DNA of 64,000 bases from Proteus vulgaris (GTDB lineage Bacteria; Pseudomonadota; Gammaproteobacteria; Enterobacterales; Enterobacteriaceae): positions 2,356,001 to 2,420,000 of the forward strand of contig NZ_CP090064.1 of the NCBI RefSeq assembly GCF_023100685.1, read 5' to 3'. Within the stretch, counting starts at the first letter, position 1. Every line of letters begins with the position of its first letter. The translations under genes and the position numbers were made by a program. A model generated the notes under the pieces. It did no database searches. It saw nothing but the letters and a program-made list of their open reading frames with translations, and was not told the origin of the DNA. Positions 17,850-26,248 of this stretch are shown here, piece after piece.

Positions 17850-19817
17850 ATGACTAATAATGACCACCTAACTCCGGTAGAGCCACCTGCATTAGATAAA
17901 GAAGCAAGCTCTGGCAATCGCCAACTTGCTGGCATTTACCTGAAAATTACCACGACTCTTGCAATATTAATTTCACTTTATGCGATTTACTCAAATGCAT
18001 TATCAAATACTCAAGAGTTTTACCGCAATACTATTTTTCTTAGTGGTATTTTAATTTTAGGCTTTATTTTATTCCCATTCTCTAAGCGTTTTTCCACACC
18101 TAAATTTAATGGATGGGATTATCTTTTTATTGCTTTAACATTAATCAGTTATGGTTATTTTTTCTTTAATTACGTTGATCTTCATGTAGTAAGAAAAAGT
18201 ATTCCAAATACTACTGATTATGTCATGGCTATATTAGGGATTATCGTACTGTTTGAAGCAGCAAGAAGAACTACTGGTTATTTCATTCCAGGGCTTGCAA
18301 CTTTTGCCATTATCTATGCTTTATTTGGTCAGTATTTTATGGGTATTTTCGGTCATGCAGGATTTTCTGTAGAAAGATTGTTATACCGTTTATTTATGAC
18401 CAGTGAAGGGATTTTTGGTATTACTCTTTCAACGGCCTCCACCGCTATTGTGGTCTTTATTCTCTTTGGTTCATTCTTGAGTGTCAGTGGTGCTACTGCT
18501 TTATTTAATGATTTAGCGCTGGCTATCGCAGGTCGTCGTCGTGGAGGGCCTGCCCAAGTTGCGGTTATTTCATCTGCATTAACAGGCTCTTTAAGCGGAA
18601 GTGCTGTTGCTAACGTAGCAACAACGGGTACTTTCACCATTCCTTTAATGAAAAGTATTGGGTTAACTCCGCGTTTTGCTGGGGCTGTAGAAGCAACTGC
18701 ATCAACGGGTGGTATGATCATGCCTCCGATTATGGGTGCAGCTGCATTTATTATGGCAGGCTTTTTAGGAATTTCGTATACCACCATTGTTATTGCAGCC
18801 ATTATTCCAGCACTGTTGTATTACGCCGCATTAATTATGGCCATTGACATTGAAGCCAAGAAACAAGGGTTAAAAGGGCTAAGCAAAGAAAATATTCCAC
18901 AAGTTAAAGCCGTATTAAAAGCCCGTGGCTTACTGTTATTACCATTGGTTATTGTAATTGGAACCTTATTAGTAGGTAAAACACCTATTTATGCTGGCTT
19001 CTTAGGTATTCTAACCATTATTGTTGCAAGTTGGATAACACCTGACAAAACTGTTCGTATGACTTTAACGAAAGTGGCTGATGCCTTAGCCGAAGCGGCT
19101 CGCGGTTCAGTTCAAGTAACTGTTGCTTGTGCGGCTATTGGCGTGATTATCTGTGTAGTTACAATGACGGGTATCGGGGCAACATTAGCCTTTAATATCG
19201 TCTCAATGACGGATAATACACTATGGATGATCTTATTAGTTGTTATGCTAGTGTGTATTGTATTAAGTATGGGGTTACCTTCAACGGCTTTATATATTGT
19301 CGTTGCCGTTACAGTGTCACCTATCTTAATTAAAGCGGGTGTTATGCCTTTAGCTGCTCATTTCTTTGTATTCTGGTTTGGGGCACTATCCAATATTACA
19401 CCTCCTGTTGCCTTAGCCAGTTATACTGCCGCAAGTATTGCAAGAGCAGATCCGATGCAAACATCATGGGATGCAGTTCGTTTAGCCCTTCCCGGCTTTA
19501 TTATTCCGTTTATTTTAGTCTATAACCCTGCTTTACTGATGCAAGGTGATAATTTAGGTGTACTTTCTATTGGATTAATGATTATTACTGCATTAGTCGG
19601 AATTTATGCACTAAGTATCGCAACAGCAAACTTTTGGATGATTAAAACAACGTGGTTTGAACGTATTGCATTTGCAGCAGCGGCAATTCTAATGATTAAA
19701 CCGGGCTTATATACCGATCTTTTAGGTGTTGCCTTGATCCTATTAACTGGTGCATTCCATCTATTACGGTCTAAAAAACAGTTAGCTAATATGGAGCATG
19801 CATCTGGAGAAAACTAG
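17850..19817 (+). CDS. TRAP transporter fused permease (TAXI-associated)
   Basis: 655 residues with many membrane helices. The N-terminal four helices match the small DctQ-like part and the rest the large DctM-like part, as in the fused permeases that pair with TAXI receptors. Typical segments include SGSAVANVATTGTFTIPLMK, EATASTGGMIMPPIMGAAAF and LSMGLPSTALYIVVAV. Transport would be driven by an ion gradient. A strong GGAGTGAG ribosome site precedes the ATG. The stop is immediately followed by the ATG of the regulator. Confidence 0.93.
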   Translation: MTNNDHLTPVEPPALDKEASSGNRQLAGIYLKITTTLAILISLYAIYSNALSNTQEFYRNTIFLSGILILGFILFPFSKRFSTPKFNGWDYLFIALTLISYGYFFFNYVDLHVVRKSIPNTTDYVMAILGIIVLFEAARRTTGYFIPGLATFAIIYALFGQYFMGIFGHAGFSVERLLYRLFMTSEGIFGITLSTASTAIVVFILFGSFLSVSGATALFNDLALAIAGRRRGGPAQVAVISSALTGSLSGSAVANVATTGTFTIPLMKSIGLTPRFAGAVEATASTGGMIMPPIMGAAAFIMAGFLGISYTTIVIAAIIPALLYYAALIMAIDIEAKKQGLKGLSKENIPQVKAVLKARGLLLLPLVIVIGTLLVGKTPIYAGFLGILTIIVASWITPDKTVRMTLTKVADALAEAARGSVQVTVACAAIGVIICVVTMTGIGATLAFNIVSMTDNTLWMILLVVMLVCIVLSMGLPSTALYIVVAVTVSPILIKAGVMPLAAHFFVFWFGALSNITPPVALASYTAASIARADPMQTSWDAVRLALPGFIIPFILVYNPALLMQGDNLGVLSIGLMIITALVGIYALSIATANFWMIKTTWFERIAFAAAAILMIKPGLYTDLLGVALILLTGAFHLLRSKKQLANMEHASGEN

Positions 19818-20531
19818 ATGATACAAAAGATCTCACGCCAAAAAGCGTCGCATCAAATTCTTGAGCAAATAAAGCAAAATATTAGTAACGGAACATACCC
19901 TATTGGTGAAAAGTTACCTTCTGAAAATGTACTCGCTGATGCCTTTGGCGTCAGTCGAGTCCCGATCAGAGAAGCATTAGGTGTTTTAGAAGCCAGTGGC
20001 ATTGTGACTTCACGCCAAGGAGGCGGTCGCCGTGTCATTGACCATTCTATACTCAGTAAATATGAACCATTAGTCATGGAAATTGCTTGCCCTGAAGAGA
20101 TTGATTCACTGCTTGAGATGCGAGAGGTCATTGAACATGAAGCGGCAGCTATTGCCGCTTTACGTCGAACACCAGAAGAATTACGCGCTATCGAAAATGC
20201 CCACGATGCCTTTGTTTTAGCAACAAGACAGAATAAAAGTATTGGTCATGAAGAAGACTATCAATTTCATCGTTCTATTATGGTTGCTGCACACAATCCT
20301 TTTTTTGTCAGGATTTTAGATAATATGCATGAGCTTTATCTTGGTGTCTTAATGTATTCATTAAGTCAAAATAAAGGGCGAGAAACAGAAACAGAGCGTG
20401 TTATCGCAGAGCATGAAGCAATTGTTGAAGCAATACGCCAACAAGATCACGATGAAACAAGCCATAAAATGCGCCTTCACTTAACTAATGTACGTGGCAA
20501 ATTAAAGCGCTTACAACAAGAACCTTGTTAA
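19818..20531 (+). CDS. FadR/GntR family transcriptional regulator (FCD domain)
   Basis: 237 residues: an N-terminal winged helix (KLPSENVLADAFGVSRVPIR near residues 32-51) and a C-terminal FCD ligand domain (LLEMREVIEHEAAAIAALRR, then His residues typical of the metal/acid pocket). The start codon abuts the permease stop, so it is co-transcribed and probably controls the operon in response to its substrate. The candidate operator is the palindrome at 16746. Confidence 0.92.
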   Translation: MIQKISRQKASHQILEQIKQNISNGTYPIGEKLPSENVLADAFGVSRVPIREALGVLEASGIVTSRQGGGRRVIDHSILSKYEPLVMEIACPEEIDSLLEMREVIEHEAAAIAALRRTPEELRAIENAHDAFVLATRQNKSIGHEEDYQFHRSIMVAAHNPFFVRILDNMHELYLGVLMYSLSQNKGRETETERVIAEHEAIVEAIRQQDHDETSHKMRLHLTNVRGKLKRLQQEPC

Positions 20532-20546
20532 TTTAAAATTTATAAA

Positions 20547-21749
20547 ATGGATAAGATTATGACGTATGACGTGATTATTATTGGTGCGGGATTAGTCGGA
20601 TTAGGGGTTGCAAGTGCGCTACAAGAAAGTCAACCTGAACTAAAACTACTAGTGATTGATAAAGAATCTGGCCCTGCGGCTCATCAAAGTGGACATAACA
20701 GTAATGTTGTTCATTCTGGTATTTATTATACTCCAGGGAGCCTTAAAGCAAGGCTGGCTAAACAAGGGAATATCACCACTTATGCGTTTTGCCAACAACA
20801 TAATCTTTATTACGATCGTTGTGGCAAAGTGATTGTCGCTACCAATGAAAAAGAGCTAAATGCGTTAGAAAACATTTATCAACGTGGCATTGATAATGGG
20901 CTTGAAGTTATCAAAATGACTGAAAGTGAGCTTAAAGTTAGAGAGCCTTATGTCAATGGTATTGCTGCCTTATTAGTTCCTGATGCAGGTATTGTGAATT
21001 ACTCTGAAATTGCAGCAAAACACGTTGAAATTATTCAATCTCGTGGCGGTGAATTTATATTTGGACAAGCGGTTACAGCAATTAATGAAACCGATGATAG
21101 TGTCACTGTAACGACATCCAATGAACGATTTACAGGCAAATGGTTGATTAATTGTGCAGGGTTATTTAGTGATCGTATTGCTAAAATGGCAGGTTATGAC
21201 ACTGGTATGAAGATAGTCCCATTCCGTGGTGAATACTTTATGCTTAATGCCAATAAAAACTACTTAGTCAACCATCTAATTTATCCCGTTCCTAACCCTG
21301 ATTTTCCATTCTTAGGTGTACACTTCACGCGCATGTATAACGGACATCGCGATGTTGGGCCTAATGCGGTATTAGCGTTTAAACGCGAAGGTTATAAAAA
21401 AAGCGATATTAACTTAAAAGATCTCGCTGAAGTGCTCACTTATAAGGGCTTTTGGAAAATTGCAGGTAATTATTTAGGCGAAGGAATGGCAGAGCTTCGT
21501 CGTTCATATTCCCGCAAATTATTTACTGCGAATGCACAAAAATTAATTCCTGATTTACGTGAAGCAGATATTCATCCGGGTCCTGCGGGAGTTCGAGCTC
21601 AAGCATTAACTCGTGAAGGAAAACTAGTAGATGATTTCCATTTTGTAAAAGGTAAACGTTCATTACATGTGTGTAATGCTCCATCACCTGCAGCAACAGC
21701 ATCTATTGAAATAGGCAGAGAAATCGTTAGAGAACATTTTTCTTTGTAA
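20547..21749 (+). CDS. lhgO: L-2-hydroxyglutarate oxidase
   Basis: FAD-dependent oxidation of L-2-hydroxyglutarate to 2-oxoglutarate, with electrons to the quinone pool in E. coli. The 400 residues align along their length with E. coli LhgO: VIIIGAGLVGLGVASAL at the FAD site, AHQSGHNSNVVHSGIYYTPG, NAVLAFKREGYKK, GPAGVRAQALTREGKLVDDF and NAPSPAATASIEIG. ATG 20559 (MTYDVIIIGAG) is an alternative start with a GGAT-type site. In E. coli this gene sits with glaH and gab genes; here it sits with a TAXI-TRAP importer and FCD regulator. Confidence 0.93.
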   Translation: MDKIMTYDVIIIGAGLVGLGVASALQESQPELKLLVIDKESGPAAHQSGHNSNVVHSGIYYTPGSLKARLAKQGNITTYAFCQQHNLYYDRCGKVIVATNEKELNALENIYQRGIDNGLEVIKMTESELKVREPYVNGIAALLVPDAGIVNYSEIAAKHVEIIQSRGGEFIFGQAVTAINETDDSVTVTTSNERFTGKWLINCAGLFSDRIAKMAGYDTGMKIVPFRGEYFMLNANKNYLVNHLIYPVPNPDFPFLGVHFTRMYNGHRDVGPNAVLAFKREGYKKSDINLKDLAEVLTYKGFWKIAGNYLGEGMAELRRSYSRKLFTANAQKLIPDLREADIHPGPAGVRAQALTREGKLVDDFHFVKGKRSLHVCNAPSPAATASIEIGREIVREHFSL

Positions 21750-21776
21750 TTAAAAAATATACGACGAGTAAAAAAT

Positions 21777-21816
21777 AATAAATAGCACTGACATTAATCA
21801 GTGCTATTTATTTTAT
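21777..21816. terminator. Bidirectional terminator between lhgO and cumR
   Basis: A perfect 15-bp inverted repeat (21777-21791 with 21798-21812) and a 6-nt loop, with A-rich and T-rich flanks. It lies between two convergent genes. Confidence 0.88.
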
Positions 21817-21817
21817 A

Positions 21818-22711
21818 TCACTTACTACACTCTTTTAGCGCTTCATTCATTAACCATTGCTGAAATATTTCCATTGATGCGGTCATTGGTTTTGATTTTA
21901 AATACGTTAACCAATACTTACCCATTTCAACTTCTATTTTAAAAGGTTGTATTAGTTGACCACTTTCTATTTCTCTTGAAAACATCTTTGCAGGCGCTAA
22001 TGCAACTCCGTCTTCATAAATCGCGCTTTCTACCATTAAACGTGAAGAATCAAAAATAGAACCTGTTATTTTTATTGGTGGCATATCTGCTTTTTCAAAC
22101 CATTGTGACCATTCATCTTCTCGATAAGAACGATATAAATTTTCATTTATTAAGTCAGTTGGATAATGTAGTCGTTTTGCTGTTGTTGGTGAGCACAAGA
22201 CCGTTAATGGTGCAGAAAATAAGGCTTTATTATGAGTTAAAGGCCATAACCCTTCGCCAAATCGAATGGCAAAATCAAGTCCTTCGGTTGCCAAATTAAC
22301 TACATTATTATTTGTTCTTAAATTCACTTCTATTCTTGGATATTGTTGCTTAAATTCAGCCAATCGAGGTAATAACCAGCCAACAGCAAATGTTCCCACA
22401 GTGGCAATCGAAACAACGTCACGGTATTCACCTCGCTCGAACTGTTTAAATACTCGTTCGATATCACTAAACGCGGTTGTTAATACCGAAAATAAGATCT
22501 GTGCATCATCTGTTATCTCCAAACCACGGGGTAAACGCTTAAACAGCATCATGCCCAAACGTTCTTCTAGCATTCTCACTTGTTGACTCACCGCGCCTTG
22601 AGTCACATAGAGTTCTAATGCAGCTTTGGTGAAATTAAGGTGTCTTGCGGATGCTTCAAAAGCACGTAGTGCATTGAGAGGAAGATGTGTTCGCATAATA
22701 TTATGAGCCAT
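21818..22711 (-). CDS. cumR: LysR family regulator of the beta-lactamase (CumR/HugR, AmpR-like)
   Basis: A 297-residue LysR activator. N-terminal helix-turn-helix: LNFTKAALELYVTQGAVSQQ, preceded by LPLNALRAFEASARH as in AmpR. The C-terminal co-inducer domain includes FDSSRLMVESAIYEDGVALA. It is divergent from hugA, the standard ampR-like arrangement in which the regulator induces the beta-lactamase in response to cell-wall fragments. A shorter start at ATG 22696 (MRTHLPLNALRAF) fits AmpR alignments better; neither start has a strong ribosome site. Confidence 0.92.
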   Translation of the reverse strand: MAHNIMRTHLPLNALRAFEASARHLNFTKAALELYVTQGAVSQQVRMLEERLGMMLFKRLPRGLEITDDAQILFSVLTTAFSDIERVFKQFERGEYRDVVSIATVGTFAVGWLLPRLAEFKQQYPRIEVNLRTNNNVVNLATEGLDFAIRFGEGLWPLTHNKALFSAPLTVLCSPTTAKRLHYPTDLINENLYRSYREDEWSQWFEKADMPPIKITGSIFDSSRLMVESAIYEDGVALAPAKMFSREIESGQLIQPFKIEVEMGKYWLTYLKSKPMTASMEIFQQWLMNEALKECSK

Positions 22712-22733
22712 TAGATTTTCTATAGGCTAAGGC

Positions 22734-22759
22734 GATTTATTATCGATTGTCAATAAATC
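22734..22759. promoter_or_regulatory. Candidate LysR operator between cumR and hugA
   Basis: GATTTATT at 22734-22741 and AATAAATC at 22752-22759 form a perfect 8-bp inverted repeat with a 10-nt spacer. This is the size of a LysR dyad. It lies in the cumR-hugA divergent region, where AmpR-type regulators bind. Confidence 0.5.
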
Positions 22760-22866
22760 AATTAAATAGGATATTGCACCTAGTAAATAAATAGCATTAT
22801 CTCTTGTCGATAACCATCTATTTATATTGAACTTTCTTTATTAAATTAATATGAGCATCAATTTCT

Positions 22867-23763
22867 ATGTTTAAAACAACATACCGTCAAATTGCAGTGA
22901 TCGCAGTTTCATTAATATCTCTACTGGCTTCACCAATGCTATGGGCTAAAACAAATAGCACTATTGAAGAACAATTAGCGACACTTGAAAAAAATAGCCA
23001 AGGCCGTTTAGGCGTTGCGTTAATTAATACTAAAGATAACTCACAAATAACTTATCGTGGTGATGAGCGCTTTGCCATGGCTAGTACCAGCAAAGTTATG
23101 GCTGTAGCCGCCGTTTTAAAAGAGAGTGAAAAACAAGCAGGATTGCTTAATAACTATATAACCATCAAAAAAGCCGATTTAGTCCCATATAGCCCAATTA
23201 CAGAAAAACATTTAGCAACTGGAATGACATTGGCTCAATTAAGTGCGGCTACCTTGCAATATAGCGATAATACGGCAATGAATAAAATCCTAGATTATTT
23301 AGGAGGACCTTCCAGTGTTACTCAATTTGCACGTTCAATTAATGATGTAACTTATCGCCTAGATCGCAAAGAGCCTGAATTAAATACAGCCATTCATGGT
23401 GATCCTCGTGATACCACCTCTCCAATTGCGATGGCTAAAAGCCTTCAAGCATTAACATTAGGTGACGCATTAGGTCAATCTCAACGCCAACAACTTGTTA
23501 CTTGGTTAAAAGGTAATACAACAGGCGATCACAGTATTAAAGCGGGTTTACCAAAGCATTGGATTGTTGGAGATAAAACCGGTAGTGGTGATTATGGCAC
23601 AACTAATGATATAGCCGTTATTTGGCCTGAAAACCATGCACCATTAATTTTAGTCGTCTATTTCACACAACAAGAACAGAATGCGAAATACCGTAAAGAT
23701 ATTATTGTTAAAGCAACTGAAATTGTAACAAAAGAATTTTCCAATTTATCTCAAACAAAATAA
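22867..23763 (+). CDS. hugA: Class A beta-lactamase, HugA/CumA type (inducible cefuroximase)
   Basis: Periplasmic serine beta-lactamase of the chromosomal Proteus family that hydrolyses penicillins and oxyimino-cephalosporins such as cefuroxime. 298 residues with a signal peptide cut near residue 27 (PMLWA). All class A motifs are intact: S73-T-S-K76, S133-D-N135, E169-PEL-N173 and K237-T-G239 followed by SG. The CumR-type regulator is divergent upstream. A 2- to 11-nt hairpin (23801-23831) follows. No mobile element flanks it, so it looks like a resident chromosomal gene. Confidence 0.97.
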   Translation: MFKTTYRQIAVIAVSLISLLASPMLWAKTNSTIEEQLATLEKNSQGRLGVALINTKDNSQITYRGDERFAMASTSKVMAVAAVLKESEKQAGLLNNYITIKKADLVPYSPITEKHLATGMTLAQLSAATLQYSDNTAMNKILDYLGGPSSVTQFARSINDVTYRLDRKEPELNTAIHGDPRDTTSPIAMAKSLQALTLGDALGQSQRQQLVTWLKGNTTGDHSIKAGLPKHWIVGDKTGSGDYGTTNDIAVIWPENHAPLILVVYFTQQEQNAKYRKDIIVKATEIVTKEFSNLSQTK

Positions 23764-23800
23764 GTTTCTTTATTGATAATCTAAACAAGAAATCAAATAT

Positions 23801-23831
23801 AGTAATAGAGCTATTTATTGGCTCTATTACT
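23801..23831. terminator. Hairpin after hugA
   Basis: A perfect 11-bp stem, AGTAATAGAGC / GCTCTATTACT, with a 9-nt loop, 38 nt after the hugA stop. There is no T run, so it may protect the 3' end more than terminate. Confidence 0.5.
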
Positions 23832-23940
23832 ATAAGTACACAAAAAATAATATAAATAACTTGCAGATAAACAATTAGACTATAATAAACAAGCACAATA
23901 TACTGATTTCAATTAAATGGATTTATTTTAAGGAAGGAAA

Positions 23941-24165
23941 ATTGCCGATCTTTTTGAATTAATTGGTGAATTATTATCGTGCGCGGGTCAAATCACGCTC
24001 ACTCAGATCAGGCTTTGTATCGTTATTCTTACCATATTAATGCTAATTATTGTCTCTTTATGTACTTGGTCGTTTTATCTCTATTTTATTGGTGCCTCAT
24101 TATTTTTCTGTATGTTACTTTATACACCAGAGATATATCGGTTTATTAAAAGCTGGATAGTTTAA
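23941..24165 (+). CDS. Small membrane protein with apparent ATT start
   Basis: A 74-residue frame that begins ATT-GCC-GAT and reads (M)ADLFELIGELLSCAGQ, then two hydrophobic segments (about residues 28-45 and 47-62), ending YRFIKSWIV. The frame is closed by TAA 12 nt before the ATT, so no upstream ATG exists. AAGGA (23930-23934), part of AAGGAAGG, lies 6 nt before the ATT, an ideal ribosome site. The first in-frame ATG is at 24040 and would leave only 41 residues. A good terminator follows. I do not recognise the family. Alternatives are a start mutated from ATG or a base error. Confidence 0.6.
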   Translation: MADLFELIGELLSCAGQITLTQIRLCIVILTILMLIIVSLCTWSFYLYFIGASLFFCMLLYTPEIYRFIKSWIV

Positions 24166-24180
24166 CTTATACCAATAAAA

Positions 24181-24216
24181 AAGCCTCTGTTAAGATTTAA
24201 CTTGAGGCTTTCTCTA
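24181..24216. terminator. Bidirectional terminator
   Basis: AAGCCTC-T-GTTAA / TTAAC-TT-GAGGCTT stem with a tiny loop, A run upstream and T-rich tract downstream. It separates the small membrane gene from the convergent Lrp-family gene. Confidence 0.8.
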
Positions 24217-24268
24217 TTAAATATGTCTGTGATAATTAAAAATAAAATAATTCTAAATATTTAGAAAA

Positions 24269-24733
24269 TTAAAGTGGTAAAGCAAAACTCACTTTTACCG
24301 TTTCCATTGGTACTTCTGTTTTTATACTTTGGATGCTTGGAATTTGTGTTAAATAATCGGCATGAAAACGACGATATGTTGCTAAATCTTTAGTCACTAT
24401 CCGAATTAACGCATCACACTCGCCGGCCATTAAATGGCACTCAACCACTTCAGGTAACACCTTAATGGCCGTTACAAATTCTTCTATGGTTTCTGCATCC
24501 TGTGCTCTAAACCAGATCCTTGCGAATAAAGATAAACCTGCATCAACCATACTACCATCTAATACAGCAACATAACGCGTGATCACTCCCGACTCTTCAA
24601 GTAAACGCACTCGGCGAAGACAAGGTGACGGTGAGAGCCCAACTTCTTTTGCTAGCTCAATATTTTGGATTTTGCCATCACGTTGAAGCACCTGCAAAAT
24701 ATGTTTATCTATCTTATCTAATTTTATTGACAT
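24269..24733 (-). CDS. Lrp/AsnC family transcriptional regulator
   Basis: 154 residues from ATG 24733. The N-terminal helix-turn-helix reads KIQNIELAKEVGLSPSPCLR and the C-terminal RAM ligand domain includes VVECHLMAGECDALIRIVTK. A TTG directly before the ATG could serve as an alternative start. It is divergent from a LysE-type exporter 162 nt away, a common pairing in which the regulator senses the exported amino acid. Confidence 0.93.
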   Translation of the reverse strand: MSIKLDKIDKHILQVLQRDGKIQNIELAKEVGLSPSPCLRRVRLLEESGVITRYVAVLDGSMVDAGLSLFARIWFRAQDAETIEEFVTAIKVLPEVVECHLMAGECDALIRIVTKDLATYRRFHADYLTQIPSIQSIKTEVPMETVKVSFALPL

Positions 24734-24894
24734 CAAAGATTAACCTTAATTCTATTTGTGGAATTTTATTGCCAATTAATTCTTTTTGTTAGCAACAAAG
24801 CAACCCGATTTTTTCGAAAACATCATATAATCTTTCCGCTAAATTTCACAGCAAAAACGATGTTTCTCTTAATCTATCTCTATCAGGTGAAAAG

Positions 24895-25506
24895 ATGGAA
24901 TTTAACACTTTATTATTATTCGCACTGACTGTTCTACCGCTTATCTGTACACCTGGGCCTGATATTCTTTTTATCTCATCCCAAGGGTTATCAGGGGGAA
25001 TGAAATCAGCATGGATTGCGAATTTAGGCGTGATATCCGGTTATTTAACCCATGCGTTATTGAGTGCCTTAGGGCTTGCCGCCTTAGTATCTACATCTCC
25101 CATTATATTTCACTTACTCAAATGGGTCGGTGTTGCCTATATCAGTTATCTTGCCATTAAAATGTTGATATCAGCCTGCAAAAAAGGAAAGTTAGTCCTT
25201 AATGCCACTAAAACTTCATCTCTATTTCGTAAAGGTTTTTTAACCAGTTTCCTTAATCCTAAAGGCTTATTAGTTTATCTCGCTATTTTACCAAACTTTA
25301 TTGATAATCATAATGATGTCGCAACACAATCATTGCTGTTATCTGGGATATTTATCACGACTTGCTTAATTATTTATGGTCTTCTTGGTAGCTTCTTTGC
25401 TTATATCGGCTTAAAAGGCGGTTTAAGTGATAAACGTCGTCGTTATAACGATGGTATTGCCGGTGGATTACTCACTTTTGCCGCCGTTAATCTGGCTTTT
25501 AATTAG
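24895..25506 (+). CDS. LysE/RhtB family amino-acid exporter
   Basis: 203 residues and about six membrane segments. The family signature LICTPGPDILFISSQGLSGG lies at residues 17-36, with LNPKGLLVYLAILPNF near residue 118. It should export an amino acid or derivative; the substrate is not readable. It is divergently paired with the Lrp-family gene. GGTGAAAAG precedes the ATG. Confidence 0.93.
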   Translation: MEFNTLLLFALTVLPLICTPGPDILFISSQGLSGGMKSAWIANLGVISGYLTHALLSALGLAALVSTSPIIFHLLKWVGVAYISYLAIKMLISACKKGKLVLNATKTSSLFRKGFLTSFLNPKGLLVYLAILPNFIDNHNDVATQSLLLSGIFITTCLIIYGLLGSFFAYIGLKGGLSDKRRRYNDGIAGGLLTFAAVNLAFN

Positions 25507-25563
25507 CCATAATCCTAAGCATCATTTATTATTTCAGTCAGTATTTGACCACAAAAAATACCT

Positions 25564-26133
25564 TTATTTTAGTGGTCGAATATCTGCCCATAATAATTGG
25601 CAATTTGCGGTTAACGGCCTTATCTCACCTTCTCGAATATCAGGTAACCACCATGCACCTTGCCCTTTTGATAAATGCTGACAAGTAGCGCCAGTTAAAG
25701 TCCATTCACCTTGCGTTATATAAATAAGTCCCGCATGAGAACTTGGTAATATTAGTGGTTGCGTTACTAATGTGGTTTCTGCTTTCCAGCATGTTCTGCG
25801 TACCATAATATTTAAACATTTTACGCCTCCTTTAATCAGCTCTGATTTAACATGAATATCACCTGAAAAATCAAAAGGTTGATAAGGATCAGTGACAGAG
25901 TGACTCAGGAACCCCGCGCTATTTAAATTAAGTCCATTGCCTTCTAATAGCACCATTTGCCGTTCTATATCAGGAAACTGCCCTAATGAGCCATTATCTT
26001 CGATAGATGTTAAACACGCTCGCCATGAAAAATCATTATTCACAGGCCAACACACAATTTCTTGGGTTGTGCCTTTTTGATTACTCCATGGAATAAACGG
26101 TAACTCTTGTTGATCAAAACAACGTAGCTTCAT
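25564..26133 (-). CDS. HutD/Ves family cupin-like protein
   Basis: 189 residues from the chosen start. HutD-family pattern: LPFIPWSNQKGTTQEIVCWP, FSWRACLTSIEDNGSLGQFP and IERQMVLLEGNGLNLN. E. coli Ves and Pseudomonas HutD share the fold; function is poorly defined, possibly metabolite sensing linked to histidine use or cold. The start at 26133 is preferred over the ATG 15 nt upstream because AGGAGG lies 5 nt before it. No hut genes are nearby. It is convergent with the LysE gene, and a hairpin around 25547-25580 overlaps its 3' end. Confidence 0.85.
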   Translation of the reverse strand: MKLRCFDQQELPFIPWSNQKGTTQEIVCWPVNNDFSWRACLTSIEDNGSLGQFPDIERQMVLLEGNGLNLNSAGFLSHSVTDPYQPFDFSGDIHVKSELIKGGVKCLNIMVRRTCWKAETTLVTQPLILPSSHAGLIYITQGEWTLTGATCQHLSKGQGAWWLPDIREGEIRPLTANCQLLWADIRPLK

Positions 26134-26248
26134 TGTGTCCTCCTGCAATATCTGGCTAGTCAGTCTGATAATGAGGTTAAGAATTAATCATTGGAGATTA
26201 CCGTTCATAAATCAATATATAACTTTTAAAAATGTGCGCTAACGTCCG

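Noticed and set aside
18353..18802. 149-codon antisense frame within the TRAP permease
   Set aside because: It mirrors the codon pattern of the permease and has no independent coding signal.
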